Shown: piece by piece, positions 35,332 to 43,513 of the stretch
Numbering within the stretch: position 1 is the stretch's first letter
How the letters are laid out: every line of letters starts with the position of its first letter
Assembly (NCBI GenBank): GCA_001829415.1
Contig: MIBE01000063.1
Coordinates: 1-56,854, forward strand
Direction of reading: 5' to 3'
Source: Spirochaetes bacterium GWF1_51_8
Lineage (GTDB): Bacteria > Spirochaetota > Brevinematia > Brevinematales > GWF1-51-8
Length of the DNA: 56,854 bases
Program-made: the position numbers and the translations under genes
Notes under the pieces: generated by a model
Told to the model about the DNA's origin: nothing
Database searches by the model: none
What the model saw: only the letters and a program-made list of their open reading frames with translations

Positions 35332-36720
35332 TCACTCGTTTCCCGCAAGCCGGATCATTTCCGCCGTGTCCATCAGTCCGCGCGAAATCCTGTACTGAAG
35401 GTGGGAATTCTTCGGGCTCTCGCCGTAAACAAACACACGCCCGAGCGAACGCAGGCGGTTTTTCAGGTAGATCGTTTTCTTGCGGAGCGGCTTCTCGTCC
35501 TCGATCGGAGACTCGCTGAAGTCCGTGAAGGGCTTTGGTACGAGCGGATTGATATCCACGATCATCTCCGGCAAAAACCCGGACTGCTTGACATTCACCG
35601 AGGACTCCCCGCGGATCGCGGTCACGAGGCGGACGATTTCGTCGAGGTCGTCATAGGTCTCGCCGGGAAGTCCGATCAGGAAGTAGAGCTTAATCCGTTT
35701 GATCCCATAGAGCGACGCCGCCCGGACGCGTTCGAGAATTATGCTTTCGGGGATATCCTTATGGATGAGTTTCTTCAGGCGCGGCGATACGGTTTCAGGC
35801 GCGATCACAAGAGTCTTGTTCTCGTTATCGATCACTTTTTTCAGCAGCTCGTTATCGAGCGGCTCTATCCTGAATGCCGAGAAGGACAGGCTGAAACCCC
35901 CGCTGTTCAATTCGTCCACTATCTCCCCAAACTGCGGGTGATTGGTCGAGGTCGCCGCCACAAGCCCGAGCCGTGCTGTCAATCCCTTATACTTTTCCGC
36001 CGTCTCAAGAATCCGCTCCTTCGGCAGATACCCGTACTCCCCGTAAACCCGGCTCACCAAGCAGAACGCGCACCTGTAGAGACAGCTCCGCGAAATCTCG
36101 ATCAGGCCCCTGTCCGCGAACTCGGTTTCATCGGAGAGAATGACCGTGTGGGCGGGAAACCGCCATTCCGTATCGCGAACATACGGCATATTTCCCAGCG
36201 GAATATCAGGATGGAGATACATCCCGTCGATACCTGTGAGGCCGGATAAGAATTCATCCTTGCTTTTGGCATTCAGCCCGTTTTCAAGGATGGCCGGAAT
36301 GAAAAGAGGAGCGTCGCCGCACGCGAGGATATCCGCGAACTCCCTGATATATTTCGCTCCGAACACGCTGACTATGCCGCCCGCGGCGATATATGGTTTC
36401 TTCCGATGCGAAGGATTTAGCTCTATGCCGGACATCATCAGCATCGAGAAACAATGAATGAGATCGGTTTCGAACGAAACCGAGAAGATAACGATGTCGA
36501 ATTCTGATAGCTGTCTGCCGTTCTCCACCGAGACTGGCACCCTGCCCGCCCCCTCGTAGAAAACGCGTTCGCACGAAATATCCTGATGAGACTGTACCAT
36601 ATGATAAACGGTCTGGAAGCCGAGGTTGGACATTCCGAGGCGGTACGAGTTCGGGAAAACCACCGCGACAGAGAGCCGTGTCCGGGTTTTCTTGTAGCCG
36701 TAGAGAAATCTTTCAGCCAT
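35332..36720 (-). CDS. Radical SAM protein with B12-binding-like N-terminus
   Basis: This 462-residue protein has the radical SAM cluster motif CLYRCAFC (CX3CX2C) near residue 213. Before it lies a domain beginning LSVAVVFPNSYRLGMSNLGF, which resembles the cobalamin-binding-like part of radical SAM proteins in the COG1032 / TIGR03960 group. Later barrel strands include FSAFRIEPL and KLYFLIGLPGETYDDLDE. No DxHxxG B12 motif is obvious, so cofactor use is unsure. It begins immediately after the stop of the 470-residue membrane protein gene (TAGATG). Substrate unknown. Confidence 0.82.
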   Translation of the reverse strand: MAERFLYGYKKTRTRLSVAVVFPNSYRLGMSNLGFQTVYHMVQSHQDISCERVFYEGAGRVPVSVENGRQLSEFDIVIFSVSFETDLIHCFSMLMMSGIELNPSHRKKPYIAAGGIVSVFGAKYIREFADILACGDAPLFIPAILENGLNAKSKDEFLSGLTGIDGMYLHPDIPLGNMPYVRDTEWRFPAHTVILSDETEFADRGLIEISRSCLYRCAFCLVSRVYGEYGYLPKERILETAEKYKGLTARLGLVAATSTNHPQFGEIVDELNSGGFSLSFSAFRIEPLDNELLKKVIDNENKTLVIAPETVSPRLKKLIHKDIPESIILERVRAASLYGIKRIKLYFLIGLPGETYDDLDEIVRLVTAIRGESSVNVKQSGFLPEMIVDINPLVPKPFTDFSESPIEDEKPLRKKTIYLKNRLRSLGRVFVYGESPKNSHLQYRISRGLMDTAEMIRLAGNE

Positions 36721-38133
36721 CTACCGCTCCATCATCGTGCCGATCACGCTGTCGATATCGGAGTAAAATGTCCGTTGTCCCGTCTCGATTTCCTCGGTGT
36801 GCATCGGGTCGTGAGTATAGACGAATTTTTTATCCTCGTCATATGTAGCGGTAAGAAGGAACGATTTCTCTTTAATCGCTTCCAGCTTCTCGTAGTCGCA
36901 GAGATAAGTGAGTGATTTACCGGTCACGATGTCGGCGAGGGTACGTCCGTAAATCCCTTTCACGGTAAAACGGATTTCCCATATCCCCCAAAGGTAGACT
37001 TCCATCAGCCCCCAGATCAGGTCCAGCACGACTTTCTTGACGCCGAGCACCAGGTAAAGCAATCCCGCGATGAATACCGCGAGGCCGAACGACGCAAACT
37101 CGCCTTGGTTCATCCAGTCGATAAACGAGGCGATGAAGAAATACGCGCCGTAGATAAAGAGGATGCTCACGATGAGGTCGCGGTGATATGAATTGAACTT
37201 GACCATCCGGTACACGGCCGGGAGAAACGGGTATTTCGGATCGGGGATTTCGGGTTTCGCTTTATTGTGAAGGTAGTCGTTTTTCCACCTGCGCCGCGCG
37301 AGGAAAAGTGCTACTTTCTCGAAGATGAAAATGAATGCGGCGAATAGGAGTCCGCCGAGGGCGTAGCTGATAATCGACGGCGGTTTCGGCTTTTCATCGG
37401 GCGAGTAAGCATATCCCTTGCCGAAACGAAGAGACAGCCATGTCATAAAAATGTTTTTTATTAACGAGCCCGAGAGGAGAAACCCGCTCCACGGCGCAAC
37501 GGAATTGGAAAGGTCGGCCCGGGCGACAGCGCCGTACATCAGGCTGATCTCTTTAGTGAGCTCGGTCACCGGGACGAGCGTCCTGACCCATGCCATCCCG
37601 CCTTTTGACGGAAACCCGGCGTCTATCGCGAAAACATCGATCATGATCCCCTCGATCCGGAAGTACTGGATCGATTTCCGGATGACGATTTGCTCCATCG
37701 AGGCATAGACAATTCCCGGCAGGGCAACCGTCTTGGAAAAGGTAACGCTGTCATCGGAATTCAATCCGCCGAACAGGTAATAGAACGCTTCCACCGCATT
37801 CTGGCACACCTTTGCGCGGAGAAGCGGGTTTTTATTCTGCGCGAGTTCGACCGCGAAGGTTTTTTCGTCGAAATTCGTCGCCGGATCGAAACGGATCAGG
37901 AAACAGGGCAGCGCATCGAGGGGGCTTTTTTCTTTCGGTACTTCACGGAAAAAACCGGCCTTGAAAATCAGGTTATCGTTGGAAAATATTCCCTGCCGGA
38001 AATTCCACAACGGGAATACTGTGCTGAAATGCCCATGGAAATCGGTATACTTCAGGTAGGGAACCGTTACATCGGGATAGACAATCGATAAAGACTTCAG
38101 TAGGAAGCAGATTGCAATGAGTATTCCGCGCAA
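36721..38133 (-). CDS. Membrane protein of unknown function
   Basis: I do not recognise a family for this 470-residue protein. It begins with a signal peptide or first helix (MRGILIAICFLLKSLSIVYP), followed by about 220 residues that should be outside the cytoplasm. Hydrophobic segments lie around residues 262-285, 318-338 and 345-385. The end is soluble, with a charged last 70 residues. Translation seems to start at TTG 38133 after GAGG; no ATG is suitably placed. Its stop touches the radical SAM start, so the two are coupled and may share a process. Confidence 0.6.
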   Translation of the reverse strand: MRGILIAICFLLKSLSIVYPDVTVPYLKYTDFHGHFSTVFPLWNFRQGIFSNDNLIFKAGFFREVPKEKSPLDALPCFLIRFDPATNFDEKTFAVELAQNKNPLLRAKVCQNAVEAFYYLFGGLNSDDSVTFSKTVALPGIVYASMEQIVIRKSIQYFRIEGIMIDVFAIDAGFPSKGGMAWVRTLVPVTELTKEISLMYGAVARADLSNSVAPWSGFLLSGSLIKNIFMTWLSLRFGKGYAYSPDEKPKPPSIISYALGGLLFAAFIFIFEKVALFLARRRWKNDYLHNKAKPEIPDPKYPFLPAVYRMVKFNSYHRDLIVSILFIYGAYFFIASFIDWMNQGEFASFGLAVFIAGLLYLVLGVKKVVLDLIWGLMEVYLWGIWEIRFTVKGIYGRTLADIVTGKSLTYLCDYEKLEAIKEKSFLLTATYDEDKKFVYTHDPMHTEEIETGQRTFYSDIDSVIGTMMER

Positions 38134-38153
38134 AAAAACCTCGTATTTTAATT

Positions 38154-39653
38154 TCAGCCGCCGATCTTCATTTCTTTATAAAAGATTTTATCATTTTCCC
38201 TACAGAGCCAGACCAGCAGGGATTTGTTCTTCATAGCAATGATGGAGAAATTAATCGCACCGGTCTGAATCACCTTGCCGTCCACAATCAGACTGCCGTC
38301 CGCGATGTAGAAGAGACGGTTTCCCCCCATGCTCATTTCAGCCTTGGTGAAACTCGAATACGGCCCCCATTCGTCTCCGCCCCAAGTCTTTATCATATAC
38401 CGGTCGTCGGCTTTCCTGTAAACAATATACCAGTTATCTGTTCCTTCCGCGAAGCCGTATGAAACTACTTTCTTATACGGGCCTTCCTGCTTCCCGCCGG
38501 GGAAAACCACATACTCTTTCAGATCGGGGGCATGCACCGAAAACGCCCAACTCTTCGGCGAAAACATGGGTTGTCCGGCCGTGACATAGGGGCCGTACTC
38601 CTTTCCGTTCAGGATATGCACGGTGTTTCCCTTGAGCGTCTCGATAGTAATCCCCCATTGGGAATGCCCGCCGTAAAACTCTCCCGCCGATGCGTAAGGT
38701 CCGAAACGAACCCCATCTATAAGGACATACTTTTTATCGTCGCCGGCTATCGCCCACTCGACCGTTTTATTCCCGGCTTGGTAATATCCAAGCAGGGGCG
38801 CCTCGGAGCATTGCAGATTTGTCGCGTTCTTTCCGACGGTTTCGATCGTCCAGCCGCCGTTATTTTTATATGCGTATACTCTGTTTTTACCATCGGGCGA
38901 ATATACAGGAAGCGTCATATCGACAAAAGGGCCGGCCTTCGATCCATCGCCGAATACGGCTGTCTTTCCGCCGGAACCGTTCATCACGTAACCCCATTTC
39001 TCCCAATCCGGGCTGAAAAAGAGCTCAGGGGCGCCGGGGGTTTCGGAATATATTTCGGCCATGCCGCTTTCCCCTAACGGCATCAGCTTGCCGGATACGA
39101 GCATGTATTTCTTCTTATCCTTGACAACGATGCACCGCCATTTGGTTCCCGTGGAATTGAACATGGGTTTCGCGATGAAGTCGTATGGGCCGTAGACGGT
39201 CTCGCTTGTCAGCAAGTGTTCGGCCTGCCCGGTCTTCACGATGACCATCCATTTATATCCGGCGGGAGTTTTCACCCCGAGGGGCTCGTTCTGAAACAGG
39301 TACGGCCCGAGCTTTTTCCCGTCCGGCGTAATCAGAAACCGCTCCTCGGCGATCATCACCCATCCGAGCCCGGATTTATCGAAAAACTTGGTGTGCACGA
39401 ACTGGAACTTACCCAAACTACCCGAACTATGCCAAATCTCTGTTTTCCCGCCCCCCGAAATTCCGGCTATCCACTCGACTCTACCCCCGACTACTGAAAA
39501 CTGACACAATTCCGGAACCGGGTTTTGCCCGGGTTTCATCACCGCCGCGAGGACGGTTTTCGACGGTTTCGCCGCGGGTTTCGCGTTTAACTGTACAATA
39601 CTTATTAGGGTCAGTATCGTCAGCACAAAAACAAAACTCACGGTCATCCTCAT
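38154..39653 (-). CDS. Secreted beta-propeller-like repeat protein
   Basis: This 499-residue secreted protein has a signal peptide (MRMTVSFVFVLTILTLISIV). The rest is built of repeats of about 45 residues in which a (L/Y)GP(Y/F) turn is followed by P.FS.DG-like and W-containing strands, for example KLGPYLFQ, VYGPYDFIAKPMF and EYGPYVTAGQPMFS. The pattern suggests a beta-propeller. A shorter paralogue with the same motif lies at 43514. It overlaps the sixA-like gene as ATGA. Function is unknown; a binding scaffold in the periplasm or on the surface is plausible. Confidence 0.7.
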   Translation of the reverse strand: MRMTVSFVFVLTILTLISIVQLNAKPAAKPSKTVLAAVMKPGQNPVPELCQFSVVGGRVEWIAGISGGGKTEIWHSSGSLGKFQFVHTKFFDKSGLGWVMIAEERFLITPDGKKLGPYLFQNEPLGVKTPAGYKWMVIVKTGQAEHLLTSETVYGPYDFIAKPMFNSTGTKWRCIVVKDKKKYMLVSGKLMPLGESGMAEIYSETPGAPELFFSPDWEKWGYVMNGSGGKTAVFGDGSKAGPFVDMTLPVYSPDGKNRVYAYKNNGGWTIETVGKNATNLQCSEAPLLGYYQAGNKTVEWAIAGDDKKYVLIDGVRFGPYASAGEFYGGHSQWGITIETLKGNTVHILNGKEYGPYVTAGQPMFSPKSWAFSVHAPDLKEYVVFPGGKQEGPYKKVVSYGFAEGTDNWYIVYRKADDRYMIKTWGGDEWGPYSSFTKAEMSMGGNRLFYIADGSLIVDGKVIQTGAINFSIIAMKNKSLLVWLCRENDKIFYKEMKIGG

Positions 39654-40174
39654 TCGCGGGTTTTCCCCTTACCGAGACCTTTCAATATGCGGGGGTGAAC
39701 AAGGGCATCCAGCGCGAAAGATTCCTTTCCGGCCAGTTCCCATTTGCCGATCTCCGAAGTGAGGATCGCGAGCGCGGATGTCGGGAACTTGAATAACGCG
39801 GCCGAACCGCATACCAGTACAGAAGCCAGTTCTTCCCATGTCGGGTTGTGCCCGATCAGGAGAACGGACTCTAGTTCGTCCGGAATCTTCTTGATGAATT
39901 CCAGCATTCCGAATACGTCGTTCTGGTAAAACTCTTCCACCAAATCGACGGGAGTATTGATACCCAGTTCCGCCGCGATAGCCTCTGCGGTCATTTTCGC
40001 GCGTAACGCACCGGATGAAAACACCTTCGCGGGTGGAACTTCCATCCCTGCGATCAGCTTACCCATCAACGGAGCGTCCTTTATCCCTCGTTTGTTCAAC
40101 GGTCTCTCAAAATCCTCTTTATCCGGTTCGTCCCACGACGACTTAGAATGCCTGAGAAGGAAAAGTGTTTTCAT
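39650..40174 (-). CDS. sixA: SixA-type phosphohistidine phosphatase
   Basis: This 174-residue histidine-phosphatase-family protein begins MKTLFLLRHSKSSWDEP, in which RHS carries the catalytic His. A second His lies in LIGHNPTWEEL. Small size and the SSW motif fit SixA, which removes phosphate from phosphohistidine of phosphotransfer proteins. The start is ATG 40174 behind GAAGGAGTATTT; an upstream in-frame ATG at 40210 has no ribosome site. It is the first gene of the leftward unit and overlaps the beta-propeller gene. Whether the target is a phosphorelay protein or a metabolite is open. Confidence 0.85.
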   Translation of the reverse strand: MKTLFLLRHSKSSWDEPDKEDFERPLNKRGIKDAPLMGKLIAGMEVPPAKVFSSGALRAKMTAEAIAAELGINTPVDLVEEFYQNDVFGMLEFIKKIPDELESVLLIGHNPTWEELASVLVCGSAALFKFPTSALAILTSEIGKWELAGKESFALDALVHPRILKGLGKGKTRE

Positions 40175-40197
40175 AAATACTCCTTCGAATATGGTCA

Positions 40198-40218
40198 CCA
40201 TTGAATACAAATCAATGG
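40198..40218. repeat. Inverted repeat in the leader of the sixA-like gene
   Basis: CCATTGA and TCAATGG form a perfect 7-bp inverted repeat with a 7-base centre, 24 bases before ATG 40174 on the minus strand. It may be an operator or a small leader hairpin. I see no clear promoter hexamers tied to it. Confidence 0.35.
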
Positions 40219-40342
40219 AAGCGACCGTTGAGCGTTTCGATACTAATAATACCTTGATTTGTTAAAAAAAGCGAGGTTATTTGAACTGCCCATATTATAT
40301 TTCCCGGATGAAAAAAAGTCAAAGTGAAAAGAGCGATTTCGC

Positions 40343-40371
40343 TTGACATGGAAACGTTTCCATGATATCAT
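40343..40371 (+). promoter_or_regulatory. Promoter of the GH13 amylase gene
   Basis: A perfect TTGACA (40343-40348) and TATCAT (40366-40371) are separated by 17 bases. The leader to ATG 40399 is about 20 bases and includes the AGGAGG ribosome site. The spacer is almost entirely filled by a palindromic operator. Confidence 0.7.
40347..40364. promoter_or_regulatory. 18-bp palindromic operator (LacI/CcpA type)
   Basis: CATGGAAACGTTTCCATG is a perfect 18-bp palindrome centred on CG. Its core TGGAAACGTTTCCA matches the catabolite-responsive element pattern TGWAANCGNTNWCA at 12 of 14 positions, the typical form of LacI-family operators. It lies between -35 and -10, so binding should repress. No LacI-family gene is in the window. 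Confidence 0.7.
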
Positions 40372-40398
40372 TGTGCATCCTTATTTCAGGAGGTTGTT

Positions 40399-42498
40399 AT
40401 GAGATTATGGATTGTAGGTTTATTTGCGTTCATCACGGTTGTATCGTGCGGGGGAAGCGGCGGAGTCAAGGCAGACGGCCCGTGGGCGGAATGGGAGGCG
40501 GATGTCAGTTCCAAGGTCGAGACCTCTATCGACACATCCATGCTTTTCTTCAATTCGCGCGACCCATTCTTCAAGACGCCGTTCGGCGCGATGGAACAGG
40601 GCTCGACCGTTTCTCTCAAGTTCCTTTCAAAAAAATCTGACGTGCAGAAGATCAACGTCATCATCTCGACCCAGCAGATGATCGGAAATTCCGCGCAGGA
40701 AAAGTACCGGCAGGTAATGACCGTGCCTATGCAGATAATCGGTACGACAAACGGACTCGATATCTGGGAAGCGTCCGCCACCCTCAAGGATATCGCGGTC
40801 TACGGTTATCATTTCGAGATCTACAAAAGCGAGTCCGACAAGGTCTGTCTGGGCGACAATAGTCACAAGGTCGATGTACCTTATGTCAACATCAAGGGTA
40901 CGGGTGGTATCGGCGAAATAGTTCCGTTCAGCAAGTACATCATGCCCTACACCCTCACCGTTTATACCAACAACTACGGGATGCCGAAATGGTCGGAGAA
41001 TATGATCATCTACTATATTTTCCCCGAGCGTTTCAAAAACGGCAACAAGAATAACGATTACACGATCGGTAAGGACAAGTTCTACGGAAAGAAGGATGTC
41101 GAGTTCCACACCAATTGGAACGATCCGCTCCCGTGGCGCCCCGGTACCGACGACGGCTACAAGCTGGACGATAACGAGTACTGCAACGATTTCTACGGCG
41201 GCGACCTAGACGGCGTCATCCAGAAGCTCGACTATATCAAGTCGCTCGGGGTGAACGTAATCTATCTCAACCCGATATTCAAAGCGCCGTCCAATCATAA
41301 ATACGACACCGCGGACTACCTTCAGGTGGATCCGCATTTCGGCGACCTCGCCACATTCAAGAAACTTGTCGCCGAGGCGAAAAAGCGCGGAATCGTCATC
41401 ATCCTCGACACCTCGCTCAATCATTGCGGTTCCGACTCGGTGTATATGGATCGTTATGCGAAGTATCCCGTTTTCGGGGCGTTCGAAGGCGAGGTCATAC
41501 AGACTAATTCGCCCTACTATGACTGGTTCGAGTTCGTGCCGAAAGCCTCGACAGCCGACCAGAAGTACCAGCAATGGGCGAACCCGACCCTCGCCAACCT
41601 GAAGGAATCCGATTCCTATAAGAAGTTCGCGTTCATCGATAAGGACTCGGTTACGAAGTACTGGATGGCACAGGGCGCGGCGGGATGGCGTATGGACGTT
41701 ACCCCATGGGTGACCGATCAGTTCTGGCGCGAATGGCGCAAGGAACTGAAAAAGTCCTATCCCGACTCGATCACCTTCTCCGAGGTCTGGTTCGACGCCT
41801 CGAAATACCTGATCGGCGATATGTTCGATTCGTCGATGAACTATATCTTCCGTTCGTCGGTGATCAATTTTACGAAGGGCGGCAACGCGCTCAAGACGGT
41901 CGAAGCGCTCGAAATGGTGCGCGAGAACTATCCCGCGCCCGTGTTCTATAAACTCATGAATCTCGTCTCCGGCCACGACCTGCCCCGGGTGTTCTACGAG
42001 ATCGGCTACACAAAGTATGACAAGAAGAACTATGAGAAGATGAAGGCGCGTCTCGAATTGGTCTTTGTGTTCCAGTTTACTTATCCCGGAGCGCCCGCGG
42101 TTTATTACGGCGACGAGATCGGGATGACCGGCGGCCCCGATCCGTTCAACAGGGGCCCGTATCCGTGGCAGGAAGACGGCGGCACCTACGGCAACTACGA
42201 CTTCCTCGATTTCGCGCGGAAGATCGCGAAAATCAGGATCGACAACCCCGTCTTCTCAGCGGGTCAGTTCGACATACTCTTCTGCGACGAGATTACCATC
42301 AGTTATAAGCGTTGGGACGACAAGAACCACGCGATCGTCGTGATGAATAACAGCAAGAACAAACCGAGCGCGTTCGACTGGAAGAACGTAGCGGAAGGTG
42401 AGTATAAAGACCTTTTAAGCGGTAAGAGCTACACGATTAAGAACGGCGAACCGTTCGAATTAGCGCCGACTCAGTACGCGGTGCTTCTGAAACAATAG
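40399..42498 (+). CDS. GH13 alpha-amylase-family lipoprotein (neopullulanase-like)
   Basis: This enzyme should cleave alpha-glucans outside the cytoplasm. The 699-residue protein has a lipobox (TVVSC, Cys17) and a beta-sandwich-like N-terminal region (about 40-195), as in neopullulanase/cyclomaltodextrinase. The GH13 barrel from about 200 contains DTSLNH (337-342), nucleophile Asp433 in GWRMDVTPW, acid/base Glu462 in FSEVWF and Asp527 in SGHDLPR. A C-terminal beta domain closes it. The start follows AGGAGGTTGTT. The promoter operator suggests sugar-dependent repression; a strong terminator follows, so it is monocistronic. Confidence 0.92.
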   Translation: MRLWIVGLFAFITVVSCGGSGGVKADGPWAEWEADVSSKVETSIDTSMLFFNSRDPFFKTPFGAMEQGSTVSLKFLSKKSDVQKINVIISTQQMIGNSAQEKYRQVMTVPMQIIGTTNGLDIWEASATLKDIAVYGYHFEIYKSESDKVCLGDNSHKVDVPYVNIKGTGGIGEIVPFSKYIMPYTLTVYTNNYGMPKWSENMIIYYIFPERFKNGNKNNDYTIGKDKFYGKKDVEFHTNWNDPLPWRPGTDDGYKLDDNEYCNDFYGGDLDGVIQKLDYIKSLGVNVIYLNPIFKAPSNHKYDTADYLQVDPHFGDLATFKKLVAEAKKRGIVIILDTSLNHCGSDSVYMDRYAKYPVFGAFEGEVIQTNSPYYDWFEFVPKASTADQKYQQWANPTLANLKESDSYKKFAFIDKDSVTKYWMAQGAAGWRMDVTPWVTDQFWREWRKELKKSYPDSITFSEVWFDASKYLIGDMFDSSMNYIFRSSVINFTKGGNALKTVEALEMVRENYPAPVFYKLMNLVSGHDLPRVFYEIGYTKYDKKNYEKMKARLELVFVFQFTYPGAPAVYYGDEIGMTGGPDPFNRGPYPWQEDGGTYGNYDFLDFARKIAKIRIDNPVFSAGQFDILFCDEITISYKRWDDKNHAIVVMNNSKNKPSAFDWKNVAEGEYKDLLSGKSYTIKNGEPFELAPTQYAVLLKQ

Positions 42499-42511
42499 AG
42501 CCTCCTAAGAC

Positions 42512-42540
42512 AAAAACCCCGGCGGAAAGCCGGGGTTTTT
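42512..42540 (+). terminator. Strong intrinsic terminator after the amylase gene
   Basis: AAAAACCCCGGC and GCCGGGGTTTTT form a perfect 12-bp stem with a GGAAA loop, followed by further T residues. It lies 14 bases after the amylase stop. Confidence 0.93.
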
Positions 42541-42552
42541 TGTTTCGCCAGC

Positions 42553-42581
42553 TTGATTTTTTTCGTCCGAAACGGTAAAAT
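42553..42581 (+). promoter_or_regulatory. Promoter of the cyclophilin-parvulin pair
   Basis: TTGATT (42553-42558) and TAAAAT (42576-42581) are separated by 17 bases. Transcription would start near 42588, shortly before the GGGAGG ribosome site and ATG 42604. Confidence 0.55.
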
Positions 42582-42603
42582 ATTCAAAAACCGGGAGGTT
42601 CAG

Positions 42604-43173
42604 ATGAGGATTGCAGGATTCATGATGGTTTTATTAACTGTTTGCAGTTTCGGGTTCGCACGAGAAAATGAAGGAGGATCGGTACCCGCTATGTCTAAAA
42701 CAGAAAAAAATCCCTACGCTTATTTCGAAACAAGTATGGGCGATTTCAAGGTGGAGATATTTTCCGATAAAGTCCCGCTGACCGCGAAGAACTTTATCGA
42801 TCTGGTGAACAAGGGTTTCTACAATGGGCTCATCTTTCACCGCGTTATCGATAACTTTATGATCCAGGGCGGATGCCCCAGCGGTACCGGCACCGGCGGA
42901 CCGGGCTACAAGATCAAGGACGAATTCGATAAATCGCTCAAGCACGACGGCCCCGGCATCCTTTCTATGGCGAACGCCGGCCCTAACACGGGCGGTTCAC
43001 AGTTCTTTATCACCCTCGTACCGACACCGTGGCTTGACGGAAAACACGCTATTTTCGGTAAAGTCGTTCAGGGTCTCGATATCGTGCAGAAGATCGGCAA
43101 GGTCAAGGTCGGCGCAGGCGATAAGCCCCTGACCCCCGTGAAGATCACCAAGATCACGATCAAGGAACAATAA
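42604..43173 (+). CDS. Cyclophilin-type peptidyl-prolyl isomerase, exported
   Basis: This enzyme speeds cis-trans isomerisation of Xaa-Pro bonds. From ATG 42604, behind GGGAGGTTCAG, it has 189 residues with a signal peptide ([19 protein letters not shown]). Cyclophilin motifs are clear: [32 protein letters not shown] and [12 protein letters not shown], which carry the catalytic Arg and the Phe/Trp/His pocket. A second AAGGAGG site precedes an in-frame ATG at 42691 that would give a form without signal peptide. It is followed after 15 bases by a parvulin gene. Confidence 0.93.
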   Translation: MRIAGFMMVLLTVCSFGFARENEGGSVPAMSKTEKNPYAYFETSMGDFKVEIFSDKVPLTAKNFIDLVNKGFYNGLIFHRVIDNFMIQGGCPSGTGTGGPGYKIKDEFDKSLKHDGPGILSMANAGPNTGGSQFFITLVPTPWLDGKHAIFGKVVQGLDIVQKIGKVKVGAGDKPLTPVKITKITIKEQ

Positions 43174-43188
43174 CCGGAGCGGAAACAT

Positions 43189-43464
43189 ATGGAATGGCGC
43201 GCAAGTCATATTTTAGTCAAGGATAAAAGCCTCGCCGAAGACCTGCTCAGACAGCTCAGGAAGGGAAAGGGTTTCGCGGAACTCGCGAAGGAGTTTTCCA
43301 CCTGTCCGAGTAAAAGTAAGGGCGGCGATTTGGGCTGGTTCGGCCCCGGGCAGATGGTCAAGCCGTTCGAGGACGCGGTAATCCGGCTTAGGCCGGGCGC
43401 GCTCAGCGGAGTGGTCTCCACTCAATTCGGCTACCATGTCATCAAGAAAACAGGCGAAAAGTAA
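43189..43464 (+). CDS. Parvulin-type peptidyl-prolyl isomerase
   Basis: This 91-residue protein is a single stand-alone parvulin (PpiC) domain. It begins ASHILVKDKSLAEDLL and contains FAELAKEFSTCPSKSKGGDL, GWFGPGQMVKPFEDAV and GYHVIKKT, covering the whole rotamase fold. Size is that of E. coli PpiC, and no signal peptide is present, so it should stay in the cytoplasm while its neighbour is exported. ATG 43189 follows GGAGCGGAAACAT. It is the second gene of a two-isomerase operon closed by a terminator. Confidence 0.93.
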   Translation: MEWRASHILVKDKSLAEDLLRQLRKGKGFAELAKEFSTCPSKSKGGDLGWFGPGQMVKPFEDAVIRLRPGALSGVVSTQFGYHVIKKTGEK

Positions 43465-43468
43465 AAAT

Positions 43469-43496
43469 AAGCCGCTTCGTGAAAACGAGGCGGCTT
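43469..43496 (+). terminator. Terminator between convergent genes
   Basis: AAGCCGCTTCGT and ACGAGGCGGCTT form a 12-bp stem with one mismatch and a 4-base loop, followed by TTTAT. A-rich sequence on the other side means it may also end the leftward beta-propeller transcript, whose gene stops at 43514. Confidence 0.85.
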
Positions 43497-43513
43497 TTTA
43501 TCGAACTTAATAA

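Noticed and set aside
35401..36249. Plus-strand open frame of 282 codons
   Set aside because: Antisense to the radical SAM gene, whose cysteine motif and coupling to its neighbour are clear.
41206..41976. Minus-strand open frame of 256 codons
   Set aside because: Antisense to the GH13 catalytic barrel; no domain and no ribosome site.
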